Source: Purpureocillium takamizusanense (Eukaryota > Ascomycota > Sordariomycetes > Hypocreales > Ophiocordycipitaceae). From it: a stretch of DNA of 64,000 bases. Below are positions 1-10,881 of the stretch, in pieces (positions within the stretch are counted from its first letter, which is position 1; every line of letters starts with the position of its first letter). The stretch spans positions 930,001-994,000 of the forward strand of contig NC_063073.1 of assembly GCF_022605165.1 (NCBI RefSeq). Reading direction: 5' to 3'. The notes below the pieces were generated by a model that was not told the origin of the DNA, made no database searches, and saw only the letters and a list, made by a program, of their open reading frames with translations. The position numbers and the translations under genes were made by a program.

Positions 1-152
1 GCACGCCTCTGTCTTTTCAACAACCATCCCAGGCTATCGGCCGTAACGTGCGAGCGTGACGACCAGCCCCCTTTCCCACTGGTCGAGATTGAGGCGTCTC
101 CAGTCGGGGGAATTCTCAGGCATCCTTCCATACGCGCCAGCCGACCGCCAAC

Positions 153-1028
153 ATGGTCCAACTACTGGCAGAGCTCACTCACTCGCAGAGTGGAACTCCC
201 GTACAAGAGAAGGAAGAGCCCTCCATGTCGAGGGAGGAGCATGCCCAGAGGATGCGGGAGCTGAACATGAAGCGGAGCATGATGAGGGCGCCGAGGCGGG
301 GATGGAGCATGACGGACTACCAGGGCGACAACGCCCCGACTCATTCGTTTCATGCCGCCGCAGCACACGTCGATCGCCAGGTGTCGATACCAGAGAACGC
401 GGTTCTCCCTTCTCCTGCAACGCCTCCGCCAAGGTCGACAGTGGACCAGACCATGCAGATTCCACGTCGACCCAAGATGCCCCCGCCACGTCGTTCGTAC
501 TCGGTAACAGATAAGGAGCCTGAGCCTGTTGCGCCGGGCCAGCCGCGACCGTCGGAGCACATGACCATCCTGGACCTCCCTTCCGAGCTTCACTATTCCT
601 TGTTTGACTTTCTCGACCCGATCGACGGCGTCTGCTTGGGGCTCGCGCACTCGAGGCTGTATGCCATCCACAAGCGAAAGTACGGCAAGGTACCACTGTG
701 CAGCAGGTACTCCGGACCCAATGACCGAGAGTGGGCGTGGCGAGGCGCAGGCCCGCTCATCCGCCCGATGGAGCAGAAGCGAGACAACAATGCCCCCGGC
801 GGCCTGGACCAGCTTCGCGTCAAGGGCCAGGTGTACTGCCGAAAGTGCGGCGTCGCTCGATGCGAGCTGCACCGCCACCTGAAGGACTGGATGGGCGATG
901 GGTACGAGTACTGCGGCATCAAGCAGATATTTGGCAGGCCGGCGGACGAAGACGCGAGGCCGTACTGCTTTATGAGCTCACCGAAGAACCCCCATCGATG
1001 CGGGCGTCATGGGACGAGGATCTTGTGA
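153..1028 (+). CDS. F-box-like protein with C-terminal Cys/His cluster
   Basis: This is a single-exon ORF of 291 codons. Residues 1-130 are low complexity and rich in Pro, Arg and Ser, so probably disordered. Around residues 136-170 a segment beginning MTILDLPSELHYSLFDFLDP fits an F-box: Leu-Pro near the start, then a hydrophobic helix ending LAHSRLYAIH. The C-terminal 70 residues hold a Cys/His set (CRKCG, CELHRH, YCG, YCF, RCGRH) that could bind zinc. F-box proteins usually bridge Skp1/cullin ubiquitin ligases to substrates; that role is inferred from the family. The ATG at 153 is the first in frame with the conserved part, but an upstream exon beyond the left edge cannot be excluded. No substrate-binding repeats (LRR, WD40) follow the F-box. 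Confidence 0.7.
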   Translation: MVQLLAELTHSQSGTPVQEKEEPSMSREEHAQRMRELNMKRSMMRAPRRGWSMTDYQGDNAPTHSFHAAAAHVDRQVSIPENAVLPSPATPPPRSTVDQTMQIPRRPKMPPPRRSYSVTDKEPEPVAPGQPRPSEHMTILDLPSELHYSLFDFLDPIDGVCLGLAHSRLYAIHKRKYGKVPLCSRYSGPNDREWAWRGAGPLIRPMEQKRDNNAPGGLDQLRVKGQVYCRKCGVARCELHRHLKDWMGDGYEYCGIKQIFGRPADEDARPYCFMSSPKNPHRCGRHGTRIL

Positions 1029-2651
1029 GAGGTGTCGAACGATGCGTGGCGGGGGTGTGCCTGAGCGTTGGGGCGTGAGCGCACAAGGGGGCTGTATGAT
1101 ATTTGGCGGGGGGGGAATAGGGCATCTGCGCGGCGTTTGGGGGGGGGGGGCATTTCGAGTGTTCATCGATTCGAAGAGTTGGAAAGCGGTTCATTCTGGT
1201 TGTTATGACGGTTGTTGGTTGGCTCCGAGCGTGAGACGCAGGTTCATGAATGAGGCTTGACCTCCTGCAGATGAAAGAACGAAGCGGCGATGAGATGGCT
1301 GTTACCTCGTAGATGTATATTCTCTAAGAGAACGAGAGCAAGTCTCAGATGACATAATGACTTGGAATCGGCAACGAGGGATTGTGCTTGCTTCTTACAC
1401 GTACGGAGGAAACCGGCCAAAGTCGCCGAGCATTTACAACGAGCCGCTCCCGTTCCCTTTCCGGCACACCGCAAGACGGCGCGGCGTCACAGCCTTTTGT
1501 AACATGACCATGAAAAAATCTCGATATCAACAAGGTGCCCAAGGGGTACCTTGCCGGGGCGGTTTGCACATGCCACCACCCCATACGCCCACCCGGACGG
1601 AACTGCCGCTCGCTCCAAAGAGGGGGGGGGGGGATTATAGCATAGCACAGCATAGCACAGCAGGGTGTCTGTCAACTCAACCTCGGCCCGTCCCGTGCCA
1701 ACGGACCTTGGTGCTCACTCTCTCGATCACAACCGGCCCTGAGACGGCGGCGTGCTCGGGAGAAATCGCGAGGACGGCTGCTTTGCTCGGTGTGCGTTTT
1801 ACCTTCATGTGAACTGGACGGAGGATGGACACAACGAACAAAATCCATCGAATCGCAACTCCTCCTGCGGATCCCCCCCTGCCTCACCGGTCATTCACTC
1901 GCTTGACTCACTCGCAGCTGGCCAGACCGCATGGACTTGGAAAGTAGACACTTAGCTTAGCTGGCGTTTTGCTGGCCCAAGTCTTTTGTCACCTGTAGTA
2001 AAATCGAAGGCAGGCTTTGCTTCCGGGCGGGCTTCTATTGTCCGGGGGCCCTCCGTGTAATGAAACGCGCAGGACGATGCGCCCAGCTCCATCCTATCTC
2101 ATATGCATGTGCTGCTGTGGTTCTCATAACATCCGCGCCTCCCGGGCGGGCGCTCGCGTAGCGGCAGCATATGGCGAGCCCTGGTGCCGTGTCAACGAGG
2201 CAGGCCACGGGTCCCGAACCAGCAACTGCGAACCAGCAACTGCCGCCGCCATTGGTTCCCTTGGGTAATGTCCCTAGGCTGCACCGAGTGATGAGCGGGA
2301 AGAAGACGGCCGCAAAGGGCGCCACTGTATCCTTCCTGTATGGAGCGGATGCTACCCGGGTCCTCTGCTGCATCGGGATGCCTTCTGTCCAACCTGTCTG
2401 CCAGTCCGGCTTGCCTGCTGCCCAGCCCATCGGTGTGTGCTATCCAGCCCACCTATGTGTATGCTGTCCAGCTCGTCTGTGTGTTTGCTGTCTAGCCAAT
2501 CTACTATCCCGCCTATCTGCCTGTGTGCCATTCCGGCTTGTCTCTCTGCCTGTCCGTTGCCTGTACATGAAACCCACAAAATTTCCACAAAAATAGACGC
2601 ATTTGCCGCTGTAACTCCGTGCCGTGCATGCTATACCGTGAATAAAACCTT
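1029..2651. other. Intergenic tract between F-box gene and ceramidase
   Basis: No supportable gene. It holds the 3' ends of two converging genes. There are three G homopolymers (1108-1115, 1139-1150 and 1622-1633). A degenerate tandem repeat with a period near 24 bases lies at about 2430-2510. ORFs here are short, low complexity and lack recognisable motifs. Confidence 0.6.
2430..2510. repeat. Degenerate tandem repeat, period about 24 bases
   Basis: Successive units read roughly ctatccagcccacctatgtg, ctgtccagctcgtctgtgtg and ctgtctagccaatctactat. They share the CT-TCCAGC core and a GTGTRTG tail. It lies just beyond the 3' end of the ceramidase gene on the opposite strand. I see no function. 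Confidence 0.45.
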
Positions 2652-5132
2652 TCAAGAGACCCTGAATGCCCTGCTCGCGCCGTCAAAGGAGGTGATGCGT
2701 CCAGTGATGGACTTGAAATCTCCATAATATCGCAGTCTGTAATCACCTGGCGGCGCCCAGGGCTCTATTCTCCAGGCAATCGTCACCTCGCTGGTGCCGC
2801 GGAGGTTGCTGGTTCTCCTCCAGTGAAACGTCAAGTCCCAGTCGGAGTCGTCGCGGACCCGTTTCCAGTTATTACGTGGTGAGCTACGGTACTCGACGGC
2901 GGCGTACGTGTCCTCCAGCCGCAGGTTGTTACGCGGGTTGGCCCCCACGAACACAGCCTGCGCTGTCTCCGAGTGCGTGAAGCGGAGCCTGCTGACATTG
3001 ACGTCTGAGACGACATCGCCGAACGCGAGGCCTCGCGGCGTCCTATCGTAAAGAACACCCGGGATGAAGCTAAAGGAGCGGTTGCTGTTGTCCGGAGGCA
3101 GCACCAGCGAAGCTGCCGAGTTCCGCGTAGGAGCGTTGCGGCTCCGCAGATGCTCGAGTGACGAGACAGTCCGGTCTATGTATGCTGCCAACGTATGCGG
3201 CCCATAGAGCGTAGAAGATCCTTCGTACCGTTGGACACTATGATCGTCAGTGATGATTCACCAAAATGCAACCCTACCGAGGTTCACTTACCCGTACTCC
3301 TCCTCCGTTGTGATGTAATGGGTGTAGCTATTGCTTGGCCCCCCGAGAACGACGAGGGGCTCTCTGTCGCCGAGGTCGTCGGCCAAGATCCGGGCGCCAT
3401 GCTTGGCCACAGCTTCTTTCCACCGCCTGCCAGCCATCGTCGTTGCCTCGCCGGGACTCACAATGATGAAAAGCTGACCGACTCTAAACGTCTGAACGTC
3501 GACAACGTTTGGCGTCCATTCGTACGGCCGCATCACTTCCCCGACATCCAGCAGGATATGCTTGGGTGCCTGGCAGGCAATCTGATCCTGACCGGGCGCC
3601 CTCAAGAGCCAGGTGACGACCCTCCAGATGAACGAAGATTTTGACTTCGTGGAGAGGTGTTGTACAATATCGTAGCCACCGGGTTCATCCCACGTTCCGG
3701 CCCCGAAAGAATAGCCCAGAGCTGCAGCACATGTCCGGACCGTTGAGCCATTGGGAAGGGCAAAGTGAAAATCGGACATGTCGTGGAATTCGTGGAAAGC
3801 CTTGACGCCCTTGCCCCGTACGTGGATGGGTTCTTCGGCGTTCAGAAACTCATACAGCCGCAAAGCTCCTTCATACTGTCGCTTGCCGATCTCGAGGCAG
3901 GAGGATGCGCCGTGGTCATCCTGTTCGGTCCCCGGGCCTTTGGCACGGCACATGTTGCATCTGCCGTCGCCGCAAGTGCTGTCTTCGAAGCTGCACCGTT
4001 GACCAGAGCCGTCCTCGCACCACGCCCCGAGAACGTTGGGGCTCACGTCCCCCATGTTGGCCTGTGAGAAGCCGGCAACAAAGTCATCGGATTCCATATT
4101 GCCACCATGAACCGCCTTCTCCAACATGTCTGCCGCGACGCCTTTGTTGTCGCCAGTGATCAGTGTGTTGTTGGCCTGCATAGAGGTGCCGTGCGTGGGG
4201 AACCAGGTCAAGACCCCGATATTCTTGCCGTCCGAGGTTCGCTGGAACTTGAGGGCCGTCATGTCCATCTCGACGGAGCCGTCGTCGCCGGCGCTGATGT
4301 TGTATCGGGCGCGTTCTTCGGCCGGGTTGGCGAGGTATGCGTATAAGCTCCTGTTGATACCGGCGTTGGGTATTTTAGTCTTGCCAAAGCTCAAAGAGCC
4401 AGGCCCGAGGCTTTCGTGGGCGCGACGGATCGAGAGGATACAGCCCTCAACGATGGCCCGATAGCTCTGCCGGTCAAATCCCTTGCTAGTGATTTGGGGG
4501 AGGAGGTAGTTGAGCCAGGCGCCGGGCCCGGAGTGGGAGTGCGTCGCACTCACGGCGACGTTGTCGTGGCCGTACATGGAGTAGCGGGGACCCAAAGCCT
4601 GCAAGCCTCGTATTATACCGTATCGTACTGCTGTATCGCCAGACTGCACGTCGAGGACGAGGTAGACGAAGCGGTCGGATGGGTTGTGAAGGTCGCCGAC
4701 GATAAAGGCCCGCGAATATAGCCTCTGGCGTAGACCGCTGCCGATCTGTCCAAAATCTGCATAGCCCATCATATTCAACTCGACAACGGGGCCGGTGATG
4801 TCCGCCTTGCCGACGCCGAGGAGATACTGGTCTTCTGGCCAGTCGCCGGCGGGCAAGGCGTCGCTTGCCCAAACGTTCGTGTGGGCATCGTCGGAGACAT
4901 TGTGCCAGACGCTGTGCAGCGATGGGTCTGAGGAGAGCAGAGGAGCGCCTGTCCACGCGGGGGCACGAAAGTAGGCGAGGACGAAGGCGCACAAAAGGAC
5001 GACGATGACCGCCAGGTGACGTCGCAAATGGGTTCTCGAGCGTCGCCGCTGGGGATCCTCGCCTATCGCTCGTTGCGCCGAGGGCTGCGGCCAATGATTA
5101 CTGGCCTTGGGTTCGTCTCGTCTCGGCGCCAT
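2652..5132 (-). CDS. Neutral/alkaline ceramidase, type II membrane-anchored
   Basis: Two exons, 5132-3292 and 3237-2652, are joined over a 54-nt intron (gtaagt donor, atag acceptor). The joint restores EEYG-VQRYEG, giving 808 residues. The enzyme hydrolyses the N-acyl bond of ceramide to sphingosine and fatty acid. A basic cytosolic head (about residues 1-37) precedes one hydrophobic segment (about 38-56), so this looks like a signal-anchored lumenal or extracellular enzyme. Family hallmarks are visible: THSHSGPG near residue 197 (zinc ligands), THGTSM near 313, and GDVSPN near 361, whose Ser (about 364) matches the family nucleophile. After the intron the C-terminal half carries the beta-sandwich domain. 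The length fits fungal neutral ceramidases (about 750-800). The start ATG is the first in frame before the anchor. Confidence 0.93.
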
Positions 5133-5650
5133 GACGACCCTAGCACAAATGAACGACCAGGGTGGACGCGGGGATGGTGCTGCTGGGGCCGAGGGTCGAT
5201 AAAGGGCGACGAGGTTGAGGCATGTCGTGGCCGTTGGGCTGGACGCGCAGGCATGTGAAGAGGGGAGTGACGATTTAAGGCACCAGCGACATGTTCGTGA
5301 AGTGCCTTAGCTAGCAGGCGGGCAGGACTGAGGGAGGGATAGATGGGCCACGTCAAGGCCTGGTTTTGCCGTAGCTTCCCTTTGCTGGCGGCCCCATCGG
5401 GGTCTGCCGAGGCGCGGCCCGTTTGTCTTAGAGACGCGGGGGGGCAACCGGTGGGCGGGCATGCTTCCAGGAACGAACGTGCGTGCATTGTTACAGTAGT
5501 TGCAGCCGACAATAATGCAAACGTCTTCGAAGCCCGCCTGAGTCCGCCGTGACGTCCGCTGTTGTTTCACCATCGTTGTCAACGTCGGTCGGTTGTGGCC
5601 CATTCCGGTCAAAGGGCCCTGGGCTGCTTGCGGCAGCGGCAGCTCCCTGC

Positions 5651-5752
5651 CTACCTTAGTAGTACCTAGGTACCTACTAACGTTAGGTACCTAAGGTGCT
5701 AGGAAGTACCCGGTGTAGGTAAAGGTACTTACCTACTGTACTGTAGGTAGCT
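5651..5752. repeat. GTACCTA/TAGGTAC-rich palindromic cluster
   Basis: About 100 bases are composed almost entirely of overlapping TACCTA, TAGGTA and AGTAC words. They include the perfect 12-base palindrome GTACCTAGGTAC at 5662-5673. Similar clusters recur near 11262-11426, 14025-14056, 18605-18630, 28000-28340 and 61666-61770, all outside genes. Confidence 0.7.
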
Positions 5753-6658
5753 GGAGGGATGGAGGCCCTGAACGAGCAGCCTGCAGGGCATGGAATGGGG
5801 GCGCCTTCAGCTTCCATCCCCGTCCATTGCTGCGACATGATGGGCCGCGCCCAGGCCGTCAACGTCAACGTTCAGTGCAGCATGACGGCTTGGGTCACAG
5901 CGCCTGAATGCCAAGTTCGTAGGTACCAAGGCTAATCTGGATTCCGGAAGCTCGACTCATGGCCGGCGGCACGTCGCCCCATCCGCAACATGCAGAGTTA
6001 CAAACGTACGTACTTCGTGCCTTGCCTTGGGAATTGTAGTACGTATGTCGGCCCGCCGTTCCCACTCGGCGGCGGCTCGCTGCCGTGCCATTTGGGTGCT
6101 GATGATCTGCTCCGGGCGGCGGCGTAGCAGCCGCCTCTGCGGCGTGGCGTTCCTTGCATCCGCTCCGTCCGTGACATGGCACCGCTGACGACCGGGGGGT
6201 CCGTTGCTTGATGCGAGACATGCACCAACCGCCGTGTTGCGTCGTCATTGGCAGGCCCGGCGACACGGCGACGGAATGTGTGAGACATCAACCCGCATGC
6301 GAGTAATTCGCGCGGCCTCAGCCGAGTCGGGCGCATGCGTCTCCGTCCGCGTCCACATTGACTGACAGATGCTCTCTCGCTCATCAACGAAGATGCACAA
6401 TACTTAACTATCATGTCGCTATTGGCGCGCAGAACTGGGGCGGAATGCAAGTCGGACCGTACCAGGCGACACACATGCGTTCTTCGCACACTTTCCACGG
6501 TTGCTCAGGAGCTGCCGGAGCGCGAGTTGACGACGAGCGTTTGGGGCTCAACCGTAATATGCCTTTCCCTTTCCAACGTTACTACAACGGGCATGCCTTA
6601 TCAGACGGAAGATCCCCCTCTGGGAGGGCGATAAGCAGGTGGAGCGTCAGGAAGTAAC

Positions 6659-6675
6659 TTGGTACTACGTACCAA
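6659..6675. repeat. Small hairpin, TTGGTAC / GTACCAA with 3-base loop
   Basis: A perfect 7-bp inverted repeat surrounds the loop tac. It is one of several tiny interrupted palindromes with TAC/GTA arms in the gene-free tracts. Confidence 0.65.
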
Positions 6676-7990
6676 CTCCCCTCATATTAGTACTGTCCTG
6701 TGTCGGTGGCCAGCATAAGTACTTTGAGCCTTACGTTAGTACTTCCAAGTTTGTAGGTGGTAACCAAAGGAACGAAGTGTGTATTTAGGTACCTTATTAG
6801 TAGGTAGTACGGCACGAGGCACCCAGTAGTACAGTCAGAACTGTGCATGACCCAGTCCAATACGGAGCACCTCAGCCCCCAGCTGCCGACTTGGCAGGAG
6901 CGTTGACCAGAGCGCCTTGCCGTAGAAATGGAGGGCTCCAATGGAGGCAGGCGCGTTGCTGGCGCACAGCAAGCAATTGGGCGAATGGCGTGACCGGCGC
7001 GGCGCGACGCGGTGGGGGCCCCGACGCCGACGGGAAGCACCAAGGGCGCCGAAACGCAAACCGGCCGCCCACCGCCATGCTCTGCTTGCAAATACATCTG
7101 ACGCCATCATCGACCTCTCAGCAGTCGACGTATCATAGACCCGCATCGACGTCCTCTACTGGCGGCGACGTTGACCCCGTTTCCCGCTAGCCCACGCTCG
7201 ACGGGCTCATCATCCGCGGCCGCAGCTTCCCACCGCCACCGCGCAGAGGCAGCTGAGTACTTGTATACCTTCGAAATAAATAGATGATGTTTACCGCCTT
7301 CCACCCCAACATCTTCTTGAGCCTTTCGTTCTGCTGGGATCGCATACATTGCACGCGCTGCACTATCCGCCAGAGGCGATCGAGGCCCGTGCCCACTCTC
7401 AAGCCACCCAGCCGTCCAACAGTCTAGCCCACCGTTGGCGGTATCTCATCGGGTCCCATACCACCCCGCCGGCCGGAATTATCGCCCGATTCGGGCTCCG
7501 AGCTCCCATGTTTCCATAGCACGCAACTCTCTTTTTTCTCCCGCCGAGATATCACACATACCCCTTTACGGCCCGCCTTGCTCTGTCAACGGCCTATTCA
7601 GTGTTCAATCGAAATCGACGCTACAGCAACAGCTCTCTATTCTACTGACGCAGACGTCGTCGAGTCGCAGCTCCCCGACAGATTTTTTTGGGGGAATCCC
7701 GGAGAACCTTGGCGGCGGGCTCGGAATACGACGGTTCAGTACCTCAGATTGCGGAATTCTGGAGATGCTGCCCGCACACTGAGAGCTCGACGGCCGCGCC
7801 CTGACGCGCCAGCAGCTATTGTCGGCTCCAATTGTCCCTCCTCTTGCTTGGGGCAGCGCGATTGAACGCGCGGCAGTTCTGGGAACGATCTGAGAAGCTT
7901 GCGCTCAGATTTACCGCATTACAAATTCCCCGAGGACATACCGGAGACACCAGAAACCACCACGCGGAACCGGGGCTAGCAGCTTGTGCC

Positions 7991-9238
7991 ATGTCTTACC
8001 GGCAGCCCTACGAGCACCGTCCAATCCAGACAAGCGCCGTGATCGTGCTGGGCAATCACAAGAGTCTAGCTGTTCCGCCTCCGTCCCCTCCGACCCCGAG
8101 TGTCTCTCCGGACGATGGCTCGTTCTGCGAGCCGCCCGGCCCGTTCACGCTAGTCGAGCAACAAGGGTCCCGAGAAGCTGAAGCAAAAGCGAGGCGACTA
8201 TCGCGCGGCCTGCACGTCCTATCAACAGAGGCTGCAGCGCTGGAGAATCTATCTCAACTATACGAGAAAGACGCTGTGGCTCAAGACGGGTTCAACAGAG
8301 CTGTCGATGCAATAGCGCGTCAAAGCGCTGCCAACGGCAAGCTTGTTGTCATAGGCGTCGGCAAATCGGGGCACATTGGGAAGAAGCTCGTGGCGACGCT
8401 GCAGAGTCTCGCCATTCGCTCCGTCTTCTTGCACCCGACCGAGGCTCTCCACGGCGATCTTGGCATAGTCGGCCCTCAGGACACACTGCTCTTCATCACC
8501 TATTCCGGCAAGACCCAGGAGCTCTTGCTTCTTCTGCCCCATCTCGATGAGGCCCTGCCGACCATTGTGCTCACTTCGCACACTCGACCGGGGACTTGCG
8601 AGTTCATGAAGCATCGCCCCAATGCCATTCTCCTGCCAGCGCCAATACCGGAGGCCGAAAAGGTGACGTTTGGCGTCTCGGCGCCGTCGACTTCGACGAC
8701 GGTGGCCCTCGCCCTGGCCGACTCCCTGGCCATCACCGCTGCAAATGAGCTGCACCAGAACGTCCCGGCCGAGTTTGCGAGGAACCACCCTGGGGGTGCT
8801 ATTGGCGCCGCCACGAGAGTGCCGCAGACGCTCGGTCATCTGGCTGTGTTCTGGGAAGAGATCTCCGGGCCAAGGGACTTGACACTGGATAGCCTTGGAG
8901 TTGATCTCCTGCGGGCAGGGTTCGATTCCAAGACAGGCTGGGTGAGGGTGGAAGACGGCGTTGCCACGCCCAGCGGGATCAGACAGTTGTCCAGCGCGGA
9001 GCTTGGGCAACCGCTGCGGGATATGCCGGGGGTCGTTTTGGACAGGTGCGGCATGATTGCCATGTCCTCGGACACGTCCATCCGGCAAGCGGGCGAGATG
9101 CTGCGCGCGATGCAACTGAAAGATGCGGGCGCGGCAGAGTCAGACGAGGGGGCGTGCGGACCAGGCTCTGTCATCGCGGTCACGGACAGCGGTAGCATCA
9201 TCGGCGTTTTGGAAGCGCAACGCCTTTTGGATTCCTAA
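7991..9238 (+). CDS. SIS-domain protein, arabinose-5-phosphate isomerase-like (KpsF/GutQ/KdsD family)
   Basis: An intronless CDS of 415 residues from the ATG at 7991 (MSYRQPYEHR). The frame is open further upstream, but no ATG there is convincing. Residues about 75-300 form a SIS domain: GVGKSGHIGKK at 122-132, HPTEALHGDLG at 148-158, and TYSGKTQE at 170-177. These match the bacterial arabinose-5-phosphate isomerase signature closely. The last 150 residues are divergent. Their end (MSSDTSIRQAGEML, then VIAVTDSGSIIGVLE) resembles a CBS-type half, where bacterial KdsD has a tandem CBS pair. The reaction would be interconversion of ribulose-5-P and arabinose-5-P or a related sugar phosphate. Fungi make no KDO, so the physiological role is open. 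A Pro/Ser-rich stretch (about 29-40) in the N-terminal extension is typical of eukaryotic copies. Confidence 0.85.
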   Translation: MSYRQPYEHRPIQTSAVIVLGNHKSLAVPPPSPPTPSVSPDDGSFCEPPGPFTLVEQQGSREAEAKARRLSRGLHVLSTEAAALENLSQLYEKDAVAQDGFNRAVDAIARQSAANGKLVVIGVGKSGHIGKKLVATLQSLAIRSVFLHPTEALHGDLGIVGPQDTLLFITYSGKTQELLLLLPHLDEALPTIVLTSHTRPGTCEFMKHRPNAILLPAPIPEAEKVTFGVSAPSTSTTVALALADSLAITAANELHQNVPAEFARNHPGGAIGAATRVPQTLGHLAVFWEEISGPRDLTLDSLGVDLLRAGFDSKTGWVRVEDGVATPSGIRQLSSAELGQPLRDMPGVVLDRCGMIAMSSDTSIRQAGEMLRAMQLKDAGAAESDEGACGPGSVIAVTDSGSIIGVLEAQRLLDS

Positions 9239-9521
9239 GCAGCATGAAGGATAAGAGTGTTGATAAGCCATCGTCTCTTTCTCAGAGACGAGCTTTTGGA
9301 GAACCATTCAGGCAAAGACCTGGATTGGGTTGGATTTTTTTTTTGTTGAGTTTGGAATTACAGGGAGCATGACATATAGCGGGACGACCCGCCGGATGAT
9401 GGCATCAATACCATCTAGACCAGGTACATGGCGTTTTAGGAGCACGATCGCCGAGTCTAAAGCTGCAACGGAGCTGCTGGAGGGGACACTTGGGTTAGCG
9501 GCCGCTCCTTGGGATGTGAGG

Positions 9522-9541
9522 ATACTACTACTTCGTAGTAT
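9522..9541. repeat. Small hairpin ATACTAC / GTAGTAT around TACTTC
   Basis: A perfect 7-bp inverted repeat encloses the six bases tacttc. The word TACTTCGTA (9529-9537) spans the loop and the right arm. It lies in a gene-free region 300 bases after the SIS gene stop. Confidence 0.65.
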
Positions 9542-10352
9542 GAAGCACATAAAGCTGCGGCACTTGCCGTCGGCAGAGAGGGTACTAGGAGAGTGCTGAA
9601 GTGACTCCAACATGCCGCGGCTCATGAGGGCCTTTAATCTCTCGTACCAAGTTTACCGGGCTGGCCGATGCCGTGCTGAACTGTGCCGTGCTGCTTGTCC
9701 GCTTGGTGCCGAAAAGGAACGCGGGAGACGGTTAACGACGGGGAGTGGGTCGCCGGTTCGCCGGCGAATGGCGTGTAATGGAATCTCCACTCAGCAACTG
9801 GAACTTCGCTGGGCCCCAGTTGGGGGCCAGTCCAGCGGCCGGCCCCTCCAAACGCAGCCGCCGTCGCCGCGCAGCCGCCGCTATAGGGCTGGCTAGCTTG
9901 CAGGCAGCAGGCAGGCACCAGCCGGCATTTTATTCAAATCCAATGTCCCGTTCAGCTTTTTTCTTATTATTTACGTATGAAGATGCCTTCTGCCCCGTGA
10001 GCAGCAAGACAGGCGAGCGGGGGAAACCTCGGGAAGGACACACCGAACCACGGCGCAGATGGCTGGGAGGGGCGAAAATAAAGCTACCGGCAAGTGGTGA
10101 GGGACGAATGCGTTGGCTGGGTCAGCGATGGACGGACCCAAAGACGGACGGACGACGGACGGGGGCTCATGATCGGCAGCCCGGATGATGTGCTGGATGG
10201 AGCGGAGTCGGACCGGGCTGGGCCTTTATTGTTCTGGGTGGCGGCGGCGGTGGGGGCCGGTTCATGTTGGTTATTCTGGTCGTTGGGCTTGTGGCTCCGT
10301 GCGTACCTTTTTCGTACTCTGACAGGTCGGATCATCCGCGACGGCGACGGCG

Positions 10353-10377
10353 GCATGGCATGGCATGGCATGGCATG
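10353..10377. repeat. (CATGG)n microsatellite, about 5 units
   Basis: Five consecutive GCATG/CATGG pentamers. A second, slightly interrupted array of the same unit lies at 10856-10881, about 500 bases away. Both are intergenic. Confidence 0.8.
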
Positions 10378-10855
10378 GCGAGGGGCCATGGGTCAAGACT
10401 CCCGTGGTCGCAGATGGGTTGCCACCTCCTTGTGTAGAGCTAGAGATATGTCACAATTTTCTTGGGGCGTAAAAAAGTGATGAGTTTGAACACGGAAACA
10501 CAATGGAGGGGGGGGGGGGGTCGCCGCTCCAACCCGCCAGCGGCAGGGAACAGGCAGGCGGGGGTGCAGGACGACTGCAGAGGCTACGTACACGACTCCT
10601 TCATTGACAACGGGAACACCTCGCACCGGGTCCCCAAGTCTTTCGTTGCGAGGGCGGAATCAAAAACTCAAAGAAGGCCCCAAACAACTCAGGAAACAGA
10701 CAGGCCAGATGGAATCAAGCACTAGCGGCGGCAAGACATGCTAACTGGGCCGACTACGTGCTACAACGCACTGCGTACCAACGTAGTCGTGTCTCACACC
10801 CACAGCCTGTCCTTCGCGAGAGCAGTTGGTTGTGGTACTTCGTATGAGGAGGCCG

Positions 10856-10881
10856 CGTGGCATGGCATGACATGGCATGGC
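10856..10881. repeat. Second (CATGG)n array, interrupted
   Basis: Units read catgg, catga, catgg, catgg. It has the same pentamer as 10353-10377, with one unit changed. Confidence 0.7.

Larger units (their letters stand above)
5133..7990. other. Intergenic tract, divergent promoters of ceramidase and SIS gene
   Basis: No supportable gene in this 2.9-kb stretch. It must contain both promoters. It carries a dense cluster of TAGGTACCT-type words at 5651-5752, a TACTTCGT word near 6011, a 7-bp-stem hairpin at 6659-6675, and more GTAC-rich sequence up to about 6800. The last 150 bases before the SIS start remain open in its frame from 7832 but look like leader. Confidence 0.6.

Noticed and set aside
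4486..5094. 202-codon ORF in another frame on the ceramidase strand
   Set aside because: It overlaps the well-supported ceramidase coding frame, is Arg/Pro-biased as expected of a shifted GC-rich frame, and has no motif.
8258..9115. 285-codon ORF antisense to the SIS gene
   Set aside because: It is fully inside a strongly conserved gene on the other strand and has shadow-like composition.
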